Source of the DNA: Alphaproteobacteria bacterium
GTDB taxonomy: Bacteria; Pseudomonadota; Alphaproteobacteria; SHVP01
Direction of reading: 5' to 3'
Length of the DNA stretch: 64,000 nucleotides
NCBI GenBank assembly: GCA_016869765.1
Contig: VGES01000013.1
Coordinates: forward strand, 16,248-80,247
How positions within the stretch are numbered: position 1 is the first letter of the stretch; each line of letters begins with the position of its first letter. The notes beneath the pieces are model-generated. The model was not told the DNA's origin. It made no database searches and saw nothing but the letters and a program-made list of their open reading frames with translations. Shown in pieces: positions 1 to 8,422 of this stretch. A program made the position numbers and the translations under genes.

Positions 1-687
1 GAGCCAGCCATGGAAGGGAAACAGACCGCCCTTGATCGCGAGCCCGAGGAGCACCATCGCGGCGCCGATCGTGGTCGCGCGATCGTTGGCTCCCGCGAGA
101 CGACCCGCGAGATCGAGGAGGTCGACCGAACCTGCCCGTGCGTAGAGCATCGCGGTTCCCATCAACAGAAACGCCGTTCCGGTCGATTGAAATACCAGGG
201 CGTGAAATGCCGTGACCAAGGAGCGCCGAATCCGACCCGCCGCGATCAGGCCGCACGTCGCCAGCGTCATGATCTCGATCAGGATGATCAGCGAGAACAG
301 GTCGTGGCTCAGGGCGATTCCGTTGATCGCCCCGAGGAAGGCGAGGGCGAGCGCGCTCTGGAGAGCGGTGCGGCCGGGCGGGTGAGCCGCGCTGTCCCGA
401 TGCAACAGGGGCAGCAGCACGGCGGCCACGAGGTTGGTCACGATCAGCGCCAGAGCGCTCAGGCCGTCGGCGCGGAAGACGACCCCCGACGGAGCCGCCC
501 AATCGCCGAACGCGTACGCCAATGGCCCGACACGCAGCACATGGTCGAGCACGAGGGCGGCGACGCCCAGCGAGACCCACGGCGCCACCAGACCGAACAA
601 CCGCACCAATGGGCGTATCGGCAACAACAAACAGAGCGCGGCTGCAGTAAACGGCAACAGGACCAGAAGCGCAGGAACGTGGGTCAT
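1..687 (-). CDS. mrpD: Mrp/Mnh antiporter subunit D-like protein (partial, runs off left edge)
   Basis: Only the first 229 residues are inside the window. The protein is almost entirely hydrophobic helices and reaches the motif KGGLFPFHGWL near residue 220, which matches the K-x-A-L-F-P-x-H-x-W-L signature of the proton-translocating antiporter subunits (MrpD, MrpA, NuoM, NuoN). Together with the upstream subunit C and B-like genes it should form a membrane cation/proton antiporter, or the antiporter arm of a hydrogenase-like complex. The ATG shares one base with the upstream TGA (TGATG), showing tight translational coupling. Whether the gene is complete lies outside the window. Confidence 0.85.
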   Translation of the reverse strand, partial: MTHVPALLVLLPFTAAALCLLLPIRPLVRLFGLVAPWVSLGVAALVLDHVLRVGPLAYAFGDWAAPSGVVFRADGLSALALIVTNLVAAVLLPLLHRDSAAHPPGRTALQSALALAFLGAINGIALSHDLFSLIILIEIMTLATCGLIAAGRIRRSLVTAFHALVFQSTGTAFLLMGTAMLYARAGSVDLLDLAGRLAGANDRATTIGAAMVLLGLAIKGGLFPFHGWL

Positions 688-1022
688 CACGACTTCAGTT
701 CGTGGGCCGCGATTTCATCGTCTTCGACGCTGACGGCCGAGGCGCGGATACGGAGCGCCAGATCGATTCCCACCATCATCGCGGTCGTGCCGAGCACGAT
801 CGCGATCAACGTGAATGCGATCGGCAGCGGATTCGCTATCGTGGCGCCGTCGGGGCTCGCGGGAGTGCCGCTCATGGCGACGAACACGATCCAGACGCTG
901 ACGTGAAGGAGGAGGAGGCCGAGGAGCTTCTTGAGTAGGTTGCCCCGCGCGATCACGGTGAACAGGCCGGTCGCGAAGATGGCTGCTGCAGCCGCGTGGA
1001 AGGTGACGGAGGCCAGGGTCAT
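687..1022 (-). CDS. mrpC: Mrp/Mnh antiporter subunit C-like (NuoK family)
   Basis: A protein of 111 residues with three predicted membrane helices. The element N-L-L-K-K-L-L-G-L on helix 1-2 and the N-P-L-P-I-A-F-T-L-I-A-I-V-L segment are typical of the MrpC/NuoK family, in which Mrp complexes carry N-P-[LI]-P-Q-A-L-[VI]-L-T. The usual Gln is a Phe here. The start at M (not the longer upstream Met) gives a 4-base ATGA overlap with the gene before it. It belongs to the minus-strand antiporter operon and would be an integral part of the membrane complex. The length is normal for the family. Confidence 0.8.
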   Translation of the reverse strand: MTLASVTFHAAAAAIFATGLFTVIARGNLLKKLLGLLLLHVSVWIVFVAMSGTPASPDGATIANPLPIAFTLIAIVLGTTAMMVGIDLALRIRASAVSVEDDEIAAHELKS

Positions 1023-1879
1023 GGCCGGGATTTCTGCTCGATCGTCACGAGATGGCCGGCGAGCCACGCAATGATGGCAAAGGCGAGGCCCGTCGTCAGA
1101 AGCCGAATCCCCAAGCGCTGACCATCGGCGAAGTCCTCCCCGAAGCCGGCAAAGTCGAGAAGGCCCGCGCCCTCCATCAGTGGGGCATGGGCGACGGCGA
1201 GGGCGAACAGCACCGACGATCCGGCGACCGCCCGCAGCATCGCCGAGCCGCCCAAAGACAGTCGAGTGGCGGTTGCGAGGGCGACCAACCCGGCAGCGGC
1301 GATGGCTCCGGCCGCCAGTGCGCCCCCGGCGCCATCCACGTGGCTCCAGGCTGCGACCACCGCCAAAAGCGAGAGTAAGGGAAACGCGAGCACCAGCAGG
1401 AAGCGCGCGAGTTTGGTCGGGGCGGCGCCGGCGAGCACGGCGTCCACCCGGTCACGCCAGGGCTCCAGCCTGTGCCAGAAACGGGGCGCAGCGACGCTCG
1501 ATTCGGACCGGCGGCGACTCCGCAACGCCGCCGGGGCAACGACCGGCACCGCGACCAAGCCGCCGACGGCGACTGCGACGCCGACCAGGACGGTTGCGAG
1601 CAGAGAATCGATTCCGCGGTAGGCGCCAACCACGGCCGCCGTTGCGTTCGTGGCTCCGGTTTCGATTCGGGCATCATTCAGGTAGCGCGGTGCGACGTGC
1701 TCGAGCGCGGGCGAACCTGCGGCTCCGACCTCGGGCAGATCGAAAAGGCCGACCGCGAGCAGTGCTCCGACGGCAAGCGAAAGCGCCAGAGCGGTCAGCG
1801 GCGGGCGAAACGGAACTTTCTCACGAACGCGCGTGAGGACACCGGCACGCCAGATCGCCGGCGCCGAGACCGAACGCAC
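1019..1879 (-). CDS. MnhB/MbhE-like antiporter subunit, fused membrane protein
   Basis: The product has 286 residues. Residues about 25-100 look like the MbhE/MnhB module: a first helix, a short loop with DLPEVG, then ETGATNATAAVVGAYRGIDS, which corresponds to the conserved N-x-V-T-A-I-L-x-x-Y-R-G-F-D-T element of that family. The second half is a further set of hydrophobic helices and ends in a charged tail. It lies between a small hydrophobic ORF and the subunit C gene and overlaps the latter by 4 bases. The start is uncertain: the ATG used overlaps the upstream small ORF by 59 bases, and no clear later start exists before the family similarity begins. Confidence 0.7.
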   Translation of the reverse strand: MRSVSAPAIWRAGVLTRVREKVPFRPPLTALALSLAVGALLAVGLFDLPEVGAAGSPALEHVAPRYLNDARIETGATNATAAVVGAYRGIDSLLATVLVGVAVAVGGLVAVPVVAPAALRSRRRSESSVAAPRFWHRLEPWRDRVDAVLAGAAPTKLARFLLVLAFPLLSLLAVVAAWSHVDGAGGALAAGAIAAAGLVALATATRLSLGGSAMLRAVAGSSVLFALAVAHAPLMEGAGLLDFAGFGEDFADGQRLGIRLLTTGLAFAIIAWLAGHLVTIEQKSRP

Positions 1880-2042
1880 AGGTCGCGAGCGCCGTCAGCG
1901 TGAGCGCCGCGAGGACCGCCGCCAGCGGCAGCGAACGTGCGTGGCCCGCACCGACCGCAAAGATCACGGCCAAGCTCGCCGCCATGACGATCAAGGCTTC
2001 GCGCACGGGCTGTCCCCCCGCCGGCACGGCTGTCAGGAACAA
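1821..2042 (-). CDS. Small hydrophobic protein, possible DUF4040/MbhD-like fragment
   Basis: This reading frame encodes up to 73 residues (TTG start) or 61 from an internal GTG at 2006. It has two likely membrane helices and a G-A-G-D-L-A element where DUF4040/MbhD proteins carry A-P-D-V-A. In Mrp/Mbh operons an MbhD-like subunit normally sits just before the MbhE/MnhB subunit, which is the place this ORF occupies. It is short for that family and overlaps the next gene by 59 bases, so it may be a truncated or frameshifted MbhD. The evidence is positional and compositional only. Confidence 0.35.
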   Translation of the reverse strand: MFLTAVPAGGQPVREALIVMAASLAVIFAVGAGHARSLPLAAVLAALTLTALATCAFGLGAGDLACRCPHARS

Positions 2043-2240
2043 AGATGCCGGCCGAACCGATACAAGATGTTGTTATAAGCCAAGCTTGGGACCACATGAA
2101 GTGGCCGCGCGTCACGCTTAGCCGCTCGCGTGGCTACGAACTGCGATCGCCTGTCGCAGCCCCCTCGCTTCTGATACGATTTCCCCAAAGAGCCCGGAAA
2201 AGGGCCACCTGGGGAAACTTCATAGTGGCAGATCCTGGTG

Positions 2241-2795
2241 ATGGTAGAGGGGTCGTATGGTTCGGATGGTCCCCCGCACGACGCGCAGGAAGTTCGTGGC
2301 ACCGTAAAGTGGTTTAACTCGGCGAAGGGTTTCGGATTCGTTTCGCCGTCGGATGGCAGCGGCGATGTGTTCCTCCACCTGTCGGCGTTACGGCAGGCTG
2401 GCTACGACAGCGTTTACGAAGGGGCGTCCATTACGTGCAAGGTCGTGCGCGGGCCGAAGGGTCTGCAAGCGGTAGAGGTGCTGCGGGTGGATGGGGGCGG
2501 CGGGCGTCCAGCGCGCGGTGGCGGAGGCGGGGACCACGGGTCTTCATTCGCTCGGAGTGGCGGCGGTGGTGGTGGTGGGGGCGGTGGCGATTTTCTCGAC
2601 GCCACGGTCAAGTGGTTCAATCCCGAAAAAGGTTACGGCTTCGTGACGTGCGGCGAGCGCGATCCCGATGTGTTCGTTCACATCAAAACGCTGCGCCGCG
2701 TCGGCCTCGAGCAGTTGGTGCCGGGTCAAGCCGTGCGGGTGCGAATCGGCCAGGGGCCCAAGGGCCCTCAGGTTTCCGACATTCAGGTTCCCTGA
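2241..2795 (+). CDS. Double cold-shock-domain protein
   Basis: Two cold-shock domains lie at about residues 16-82 and 118-184. Each has the RNP1 motif (KGFGFV and KGYGFV) and the RNP2 motif (DVFLHL and DVFVHI), so each should bind single-stranded RNA or DNA. A linker of about 35 residues that is nearly all glycine, with Arg and Ser, joins them. Duplicated CSD proteins of this design are common in Alphaproteobacteria, while the classical CspA is about 70 residues. An in-frame GTG directly upstream of the ATG (2238) is an alternative start. The gene is transcribed divergently from the antiporter operon and is monocistronic. Confidence 0.93.
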   Translation: MVEGSYGSDGPPHDAQEVRGTVKWFNSAKGFGFVSPSDGSGDVFLHLSALRQAGYDSVYEGASITCKVVRGPKGLQAVEVLRVDGGGGRPARGGGGGDHGSSFARSGGGGGGGGGGDFLDATVKWFNPEKGYGFVTCGERDPDVFVHIKTLRRVGLEQLVPGQAVRVRIGQGPKGPQVSDIQVP

Positions 2796-3731
2796 TCAGC
2801 GAGCAAGTTCGACCGCATAGGCACTCGCCGGCAACGCGCGAGGGATCAGCCCTTGCTCGACGAGGAACTGCGCGAACCGTTGGTAGCGCCCGACATCCAG
2901 GGCGGCTGGCCGGAGCGCGAACCGCGGCAGGGTGTCCCGCCAAGCGCGACGGTTGAGTTCGTCGTTGAGATTGCTGCGACCCTTGATGAACAGTTGCCAG
3001 CTTTCGTCCGGGTGATTGATCAGGTACTGCACCCCGAGTTCGAGCGCCGAAACGAAGCGCGCCAACCGTGGATCGGCGAGTGCGTTCTCGCGTGCAACGA
3101 GGATCAGCTCGTCGTAGGCCGGCACACCTTCCTCTTCGACGTAAAACGCCCGGCCTTTCTTGCCCAAGATGTCGAGTTGGTTGAGTTCGAAGTTGCGGAA
3201 CGCGCCGATCACGGCGTCGACTCGACCGCTGACCAGGGCCGGCGAGAGCGCGAAGTTGACGTTGACGAGTTCGATGTCCCGCAACGTCAAACCATGGCGC
3301 GACAGCATCTTGCGCAGGAGCGCGTCTTCGAAACCGCCGACCGAAAAGCCGACCTTGCGGCCCTTGAGGTCGGCGAGGGTTTTCACCGGTCCGTCGGCCA
3401 ACACAACCAGGGTATTCAGCGGCGTCGCGACCAACGTCGCGACCCGACGGAGCGGCAACCCTTGCGCCACCTGGAGGTGAAGTTGCGGTTGATAGGACAC
3501 GGCCAGGTCGGCGCGACCGGCGGCCACGAGCTTCGGCGGATCGTTGGGGTCGGCGGGTGCGATCAGCTCGACCTCGAGATCGACGTCGCGGAAGTAACCG
3601 CGCTCGAGCGCCACGAACAGGGGCGCGTGGTCGGGGTTGATGAACCAGTCGAGCATCACGGTGAGCTTGTCGGCGGCCCGGACGGGAAGGCTAAGCAGCA
3701 ACAGGCAGATCACGAGCACCAGGCGTCGCAT
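2796..3731 (-). CDS. thiY: ABC transporter substrate-binding protein, thiamine pyrimidine precursor (ThiY-like)
   Basis: A 311-residue protein with an N-terminal signal peptide (hydrophobic stretch followed by VRA-A near residue 19). The start of the mature protein, KLTVMLDWFINPDHAPLFVA, is diagnostic of the NMT1/THI5-like family, in which ThiY binds N-formyl-4-amino-5-aminomethyl-2-methylpyrimidine. It is the last gene of a three-gene operon (ATPase, permease, binding protein) preceded by a TPP riboswitch, which strongly supports a role in thiamine-precursor salvage in the periplasm. The gap to the permease gene is 3 bases. Its stop abuts the end of the cold-shock gene, the two genes converging. 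Confidence 0.9.
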   Translation of the reverse strand: MRRLVLVICLLLLSLPVRAADKLTVMLDWFINPDHAPLFVALERGYFRDVDLEVELIAPADPNDPPKLVAAGRADLAVSYQPQLHLQVAQGLPLRRVATLVATPLNTLVVLADGPVKTLADLKGRKVGFSVGGFEDALLRKMLSRHGLTLRDIELVNVNFALSPALVSGRVDAVIGAFRNFELNQLDILGKKGRAFYVEEEGVPAYDELILVARENALADPRLARFVSALELGVQYLINHPDESWQLFIKGRSNLNDELNRRAWRDTLPRFALRPAALDVGRYQRFAQFLVEQGLIPRALPASAYAVELAR

Positions 3732-3734
3732 GGG

Positions 3735-4514
3735 TCACTCCGCAGTGGTTGCGGCAGCCGGGAGACGATCCGGTTGCCAGGGAAGTAGTCGGCGCAACAG
3801 CGCGTCGACGGTGAAATACAGCACGATGGCGAACACGGCGAGCGTCAGCATCGCGGCGAACATCAGGTCGGTCTGGACCCGCGCGTTGGCGTGCAGCATC
3901 AGGTAGCCGAGGCCGGCGCCGGAACCGACCCATTCGCCGATCACGGCGCCGATCGGGGCGACCGCGGCACCGACCCGAAGACCCGAGGCGAGGGCCGGCA
4001 GGGCCGCCGGAAGTCGGACATGCCAGAGCGTCGCCAGCCGGCGCTGTCCAGCGCCTCCGGTCATGACCGCGGCGAGATCGAGCCATCCCCGATCCGTGCG
4101 TTGCAGGCCGTCGATGAAGGTGGCGGCCACCGGAAAGAAGATGATGATCGTCGCCATCGCCACCTTCGAAGCCATGCCGTAGCCCAACCACAGGACGAGG
4201 AGAGGGGCGATGGCGAACACCGGGATCGCTTGGCTGGCAACCATGATCGGCAATAGCCAACGCCGCATCGTGCGAAACGACGCCACGGTGATCGCGCTGA
4301 GACTGCCGAAGACGGTACCCAGGAAGAGGCCGAGCACGATTTCCGCCGCCGTCACCGCGGCATGACCGGCGAGCAGGGCACGGTGCGCCCACAACGCCTG
4401 CAGGACGCGCCCGGGTCCCGGGAGAATGTAATGCGGGGCGGCTGTGATCCAGGTGACCAACGCCCAGGCCGCGAACAGGCCGCAGACAATGATGGCGGCG
4501 CGGAGAGCCTTCAT
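3735..4514 (-). CDS. thiX: ABC transporter permease, thiamine pyrimidine precursor (ThiX-like)
   Basis: A 259-residue inner-membrane protein with about six helices. The cytoplasmic coupling loop is visible at about residues 140-178 (W-L-D-L-A-A-V-M-T-G-G-A... L-P-A-A-L-P-A-L), a form of the EAA motif of BPD_transp_1 permeases that contacts the ATPase. It overlaps the upstream ATPase gene by 4 bases (ATGA), so the two are translationally coupled. It should form the channel for the pyrimidine precursor delivered by the ThiY-like protein encoded next. The length is normal for the family. Confidence 0.88.
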   Translation of the reverse strand: MKALRAAIIVCGLFAAWALVTWITAAPHYILPGPGRVLQALWAHRALLAGHAAVTAAEIVLGLFLGTVFGSLSAITVASFRTMRRWLLPIMVASQAIPVFAIAPLLVLWLGYGMASKVAMATIIIFFPVAATFIDGLQRTDRGWLDLAAVMTGGAGQRRLATLWHVRLPAALPALASGLRVGAAVAPIGAVIGEWVGSGAGLGYLMLHANARVQTDLMFAAMLTLAVFAIVLYFTVDALLRRLLPWQPDRLPAAATTAE

Positions 4515-5308
4515 GACGCTTGCTCCGCTGTTTGCCAGGATTCGCGATGGGCCGACGTCAGTCGACGCAGGAGTTCGGCCTGCAGTTCCACGAGCGAGCG
4601 GTCTTCGAGCGGGCGCGGTGGCTCGCCGCCGAGTGTCAGAGGACGGTCGAGGAAGGCGGGCCGACCCGAGAGCACGTGAACGACGTGACCCAGTCGCAGG
4701 GCCTCGAGCGGATCATGGGTAACGAGCACCACCGTTCGACCACTGAGCAGCCGCGCCGCGAGATCCTGGAGCTTCACGCGCGTGATCGGATCGAGGGCGG
4801 AGAACGGCTCGTCCATCAGGACAATCGGGCGATCCTCCATGAGGGTCCGGGCCAGTGCCGCGCGCTGGCGCATACCCGCCGAAAGTTCGGCCGGTCGTGC
4901 CCGCCCCCAGGCACCCAGGCCGACCGCCGTGAGCAAGGCCAAGGCTCCATCGTGATCGATCGGTTCTGCGCGAAGCCGGGCCCCCAGGGTCACGTTGCGC
5001 AGAAGGCTGGCCCACGGCAGCAACAGGTCGCTCTGGTGCATGTAGGCTACGCGCCCCGTAGGTGAGCGACCGTCACTGGCCTGGACCTCGCCACCGGCAT
5101 CACCGGCGAGGCCGGCGATCAGTCGCAGCAAGCTCGTCTTGCCGACTCCGCTCGGGCCCAAGATGCACGTCGTTCGGCCAGCGGCGAAGGCGAGGTCGAG
5201 GCCCTGGAAGATTGTCGCGCCGCCAAAGGCGAGTTGCGCCCCACGCAAACTGAGTCCGACCGCCGGGAGCGGGGGTTTGGCCGTGATGGATGAAACCATG
5301 GTGTTCAT
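4511..5308 (-). CDS. thiZ: ABC transporter ATP-binding protein, thiamine pyrimidine precursor (ThiZ-like)
   Basis: A 265-residue ABC ATPase. Walker A is GPSGVGKT (residues 51-58), the Q-loop Gln is near 92, the signature is LSAGM (142-146) and Walker B is IVLMDE (162-167), followed by the D-loop SALD. It heads the operon and would energise uptake through the ThiX-like permease. The ATG begins within two bases of the riboswitch 3' end, so the GGGA of the riboswitch could serve as ribosome binding site; an internal ATG at 5299 is an alternative start. Regulation by thiamine pyrophosphate is expected from the leader. Confidence 0.9.
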   Translation of the reverse strand: MNTMVSSITAKPPLPAVGLSLRGAQLAFGGATIFQGLDLAFAAGRTTCILGPSGVGKTSLLRLIAGLAGDAGGEVQASDGRSPTGRVAYMHQSDLLLPWASLLRNVTLGARLRAEPIDHDGALALLTAVGLGAWGRARPAELSAGMRQRAALARTLMEDRPIVLMDEPFSALDPITRVKLQDLAARLLSGRTVVLVTHDPLEALRLGHVVHVLSGRPAFLDRPLTLGGEPPRPLEDRSLVELQAELLRRLTSAHRESWQTAEQAS

Positions 5309-5396
5309 ACCATCCCTACGCCGGTCCTAACCGGATCAGGTTCGTGGGGTCGTTCCCAGGGTTGGGAACCTCTCAGCCTTGTGGGCTCCCCCGGTA
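5309..5396 (-). promoter_or_regulatory. TPP riboswitch (THI element)
   Basis: Read on the minus strand the segment contains the conserved parts of the thiamine pyrophosphate aptamer in the right order: GGGGGAGCCC, then GGCTGAGAGG, then GAACCTGATCCGGTTAGGAC and the closing GCGTAGGGA. The aptamer ends directly against the start codon of the ThiZ-like gene, leaving no room for a separate terminator. This fits translational control, in which ligand binding hides the ribosome binding site. It also supports the thiamine assignment of the three transporter genes. Confidence 0.96.
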
Positions 5397-5451
5397 CGCG
5401 ACGATCATAGCCGTCCCCGTGGTATCATCCAAACCCGGAACGGTTGTGGGC

Positions 5452-5931
5452 ATGCGTCGAACGCTTCTTTATTTCATCTTGATCCTGTTGCTGGCGGGCC
5501 TCGCCTCGACGCTGCCGCCCGCCAAGGGCGCCGAAGGACAGCGGCTTCCCGTCGGCCCGCTGGTGGTCGAGAACGAGCGCGGTCGTCATCAGTTCCGTGT
5601 CGAACTCGCGGCCAACGAAGATCAGCGCAGTCGTGGGCTCATGTTTCGTCGCGAGATGGCAGCCGATGCCGGGATGCTGTTCGACTTCCACGTGGCCCAG
5701 CTAGTCGCCTTCTGGATGAAGGACACCTTCATTCCCCTCGACATGATCTTCATCAAAGAGAATGGGCGGGTGGCCGGCGTGGCCAAACGAACGGTGCCGC
5801 ATTCCACGGCGACGGTGCCTTCGCCCGAGCCGGTGCGGGCCGTACTCGAGGTCAACGCCGGGGTTTCGGACCGCCTCGGCATCAAGGCGGGCGACCTCGT
5901 CCGTCACAACATCTTCGGCAACATGCGCTGA
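5452..5931 (+). CDS. DUF192 family exported protein
   Basis: A 159-residue protein with a signal peptide (hydrophobic residues 5-18, cleavage near PAKGA-E). The body carries the DUF192 hallmarks R-G-L-M-F-R-R-E-M, G-M-L-F-D-F and F-W-M-K-D-T-F-I-P-L-D-M-I-F-I. Function is unknown in general; structures show a small beta-barrel. The start was chosen at the ATG just before the signal peptide, since the upstream in-frame codons fall inside the riboswitch region of the divergent operon. Two bases separate it from the thioesterase gene downstream, so the two are probably co-transcribed. Confidence 0.88.
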   Translation: MRRTLLYFILILLLAGLASTLPPAKGAEGQRLPVGPLVVENERGRHQFRVELAANEDQRSRGLMFRREMAADAGMLFDFHVAQLVAFWMKDTFIPLDMIFIKENGRVAGVAKRTVPHSTATVPSPEPVRAVLEVNAGVSDRLGIKAGDLVRHNIFGNMR

Positions 5932-5933
5932 TC

Positions 5934-6374
5934 GTGGAGCGAGGACCGGTCCCCGACGTACCCGAGTCGTTCCGCGAGCTCGAACGGACATCGGCGTTTT
6001 CGCGTTTCATCGGACCGATTTACGAAGCTCGCGATGAACAGGGCCGGCTCTTCGGCTTTCGCGTCCGGCCGGATCACCTGAATCTGGGCGGGGTCGCGCA
6101 CGGTGGCATGATCGCGAGCTTCGCCGATGTCGTGCTCGGGCAGTACGAGGGCCGCGACTACGACCGCCTCACCGTGACGATTCGTCTGGTGGTCGACTTC
6201 ATCGGCGTCGCCCACTTCGGTGAGTGGGTCGAGGGGCGTGCGCACGTCCTGCGCCAGACGCGAAACCTCGTGTTCGTCGACGCCGACGTTACGAGTCGCG
6301 GCAAATTGATCATGACCGCCCAGGCGGTCTTCAAGGTGCTGGACCGCGCGCGTCCGGTGGCGGTCGGCCGCTAG
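5934..6374 (+). CDS. PaaI-like acyl-CoA thioesterase (hotdog fold)
   Basis: A 146-residue protein that starts at a GTG two bases after the DUF192 stop. The motif N-L-G-G-V-A-H-G-G-M-I-A-S-F-A-D is the conserved helix and active-site region of the PaaI/4HBT hotdog thioesterases (N/D, then H-G-G). The family hydrolyses acyl-CoA thioesters in the cytoplasm as homotetramers. The substrate cannot be told from sequence. Its 3' end overlaps the convergent cyclic-nucleotide-binding gene by 4 bases. An earlier start is unlikely because it would run into the DUF192 gene. Confidence 0.82.
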   Translation: MERGPVPDVPESFRELERTSAFSRFIGPIYEARDEQGRLFGFRVRPDHLNLGGVAHGGMIASFADVVLGQYEGRDYDRLTVTIRLVVDFIGVAHFGEWVEGRAHVLRQTRNLVFVDADVTSRGKLIMTAQAVFKVLDRARPVAVGR

Positions 6375-6733
6375 GGGACCGCGCGCCGATCGGTCGATCG
6401 GCGCAGACGCTTGATCAAGAGCTGCAACAGTCCGACGGTGAACGCGTCGGCTTTGGCCAGGCATTCCTGGACATGGGCCATCGAGAACGCGGCGCAGATC
6501 GTATCTTCGCTGGCACGCGCGCTGGCCGAGCGCGGCAGATTTTCGACCAGGGACATCTCGCCGAACACATCTCCCGGACCGGCCGTGTCGATCACCTCTT
6601 CGCGACCGCCCGATTCGACCACGATCTCGATCGCGCCACTGGTCACGAGGTAGGCGAAATCGGGCTTGTCACCGCGCCGGAAAATGACCTGCCCCTTGCG
6701 AAAGGTCGAGTAGTTGAGTTCGCCGTCGGACAT
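6371..6733 (-). CDS. Cyclic-nucleotide-binding domain protein
   Basis: A 120-residue protein that is essentially a single cNMP-binding domain. The pattern F-R-K-G-Q-V-I-F-R-R-G-D, then G-D-V-F-G-E-M-S-L and R-S-A-S-A-R-A matches the CAP_ED fold, with the phosphate-binding cassette G-E-M-[SA]-L...R-S-A present. There is no DNA-binding domain, so it is not a Crp/Fnr regulator; stand-alone domains like this are thought to act as small sensor or scaffold proteins. It is alone on its strand here, convergent with the thioesterase and divergent from the FAD oxidoreductase. Confidence 0.88.
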   Translation of the reverse strand: MSDGELNYSTFRKGQVIFRRGDKPDFAYLVTSGAIEIVVESGGREEVIDTAGPGDVFGEMSLVENLPRSASARASEDTICAAFSMAHVQECLAKADAFTVGLLQLLIKRLRRSTDRRAVP

Positions 6734-6851
6734 CGACCCGCCCCCCGTTGTGATGCGCGAGTGTTAGCCAGACTTGAGCGATGCACAAGCGCCCGCTACT
6801 TGCATCGCGGGGTTGCCAGGACGACCATCGCGGGTCACCAAGGGGGGAATC

Positions 6852-8360
6852 ATGGCCAGTCTGGCGAGCGTGAAGACCTGGGACGAAACCGCGGATGTCG
6901 TGGTCGTCGGGTTCGGATTGTCGGGCGCGATCACCGCGATCGAGGCGCATGACACCGATGCCAAGGCCGACGTGCTGATTCTCGAGAAGATGCCGGAACG
7001 GTGGGCCGGCGGCAACGCGCGGGCCTCTGGTCAGGACATGTTCTCCGCCAAGGACGTCGATGGCCTGATGCGCCACCAACGGGCCCTCAACGAAGCGAAC
7101 CCGGTTCCGGAAGACGTGCTGCGCACTTGGGCCGAAGCCGTGTGCACGCAGGAGCCGTGGGTCGCGCGTCTGGCCAAGGAGGCGGGCCGCGAACTGCACG
7201 CCGGCGGCGACTGGGGCCGCTCCCACGTCGAATGGCCGGAGGAACCGGGCGCCGACGCGATCACCTATCTCATGACGATCCGCCCCCACCCGAGCGGCGT
7301 GTGGGAAACGTTCAAATTCCACGCCGACAAACGGCCGATCCGCAAATGGTTCGAAACGCCGGTGCGCGATTTGGTGCAAGACCCCGACACGCTCGAGATC
7401 TTCGGGGTCATCGCCGAACGCCAGGGGCGGAAGATCGCGATCCGCGCCCGGCGCGCGGTGGTGCTCTGTTGCGGTAGCTTCGAGGGCAACCTCCGGATGT
7501 TGCGCGACTACTGGGGCATCGATCGCGTCTACAGCTACGGCACGCCCGGCAACACCGGCGATGGCGTGCGCATGTTGCAGAAGGCGGGAGCCGACCTCTG
7601 GCACCTGCGGGGGCCCTCCCATGCCGCGGGCTTCTGGCCGGGGTTCAAGGTTCCGGATCATGCGACGCCGTTCATGCGCAACATCCGTCACCCGGGTTTC
7701 AGTTGGATCGAGGTCGCCAAGGACGGTCGGCGCTTTCACGACGAGACGTCCAAACTCGCGCTTGAGCGCCACTGGCGGCGACCGTTCCACGGTCGCTGGT
7801 TGGACGGGCTGCACAAGGATGTGCAGCCCGTGCATATGATCTTCGATGATCGCCATCGCGCCGGCGCCTCGCTGGCGTTGCAGGAGGGCATGTCGTGGAA
7901 CGCCCAGGTCGCCCGCATCCCGTGGAGTCAGGACAATCTGGCGGAACTGCGCAAAGGGTGGTTCGTCAGGGCCGACTCGTTGGCCGAACTGGCCAAGACG
8001 ATCGGCAAGGACCGGGGGGCGATCGAGGCCGAAGTGATGCGCTACAACGCCGCCTGCAACGCCGGGTTCGACCTCGATTTCGACCGCGCGCGCGAGACCA
8101 TGGTTCCGATCGAGGGGCCGCCGTTCTACGCCATCGAGATCATCGTCGGACTGCCGCAGGCGGTAGCCGGTGGCAAGCGCGACAAGGAATCCCGGGTCGT
8201 CGATACCGATGGAAAGCCGATTCCGCGTCTCTACGAAGCCGGGGAACTCGGCTCGACCATGGTCGGGCGCATTCAGACCGGGGCATTTCTGACCGAATGC
8301 GTGGTGTTCGGGAGGATCGCCGGGCGCAACGCCGTGGCCGAGCGTCCCTGGGCCAACTAG
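6852..8360 (+). CDS. FAD-dependent oxidoreductase, FAD_binding_2 family
   Basis: A 502-residue flavoprotein. The N-terminal Rossmann motif is VVVVGFGLSG with a downstream Glu in LILEKM, and the C-terminal FAD-contact region ends G-R-I-Q-T-G-A-F-L-T-E-C-V-V-F-G-R-I-A-G. This is the family of fumarate reductase/succinate dehydrogenase flavoproteins and 3-ketosteroid dehydrogenases; which reaction it carries out is unknown. The ATG follows an AGGGGGG ribosome binding site; a longer GTG start has no such site. Two further members of the same superfamily lie at the right end of the window. Confidence 0.88.
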   Translation: MASLASVKTWDETADVVVVGFGLSGAITAIEAHDTDAKADVLILEKMPERWAGGNARASGQDMFSAKDVDGLMRHQRALNEANPVPEDVLRTWAEAVCTQEPWVARLAKEAGRELHAGGDWGRSHVEWPEEPGADAITYLMTIRPHPSGVWETFKFHADKRPIRKWFETPVRDLVQDPDTLEIFGVIAERQGRKIAIRARRAVVLCCGSFEGNLRMLRDYWGIDRVYSYGTPGNTGDGVRMLQKAGADLWHLRGPSHAAGFWPGFKVPDHATPFMRNIRHPGFSWIEVAKDGRRFHDETSKLALERHWRRPFHGRWLDGLHKDVQPVHMIFDDRHRAGASLALQEGMSWNAQVARIPWSQDNLAELRKGWFVRADSLAELAKTIGKDRGAIEAEVMRYNAACNAGFDLDFDRARETMVPIEGPPFYAIEIIVGLPQAVAGGKRDKESRVVDTDGKPIPRLYEAGELGSTMVGRIQTGAFLTECVVFGRIAGRNAVAERPWAN

Positions 8361-8422
8361 GGCGCCATCACACGAGAGTTGTCTCGGCCGCTGGCGCGCC
8401 GTAGAAGTTGGGCGCCGGACCA

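Noticed and set aside
2516..2595. Poly-glycine stretch in the cold-shock gene as a frameshift or repeat artefact
   Set aside because: The frame is continuous, both cold-shock domains are in the same frame, and glycine-rich linkers are usual in duplicated cold-shock proteins.
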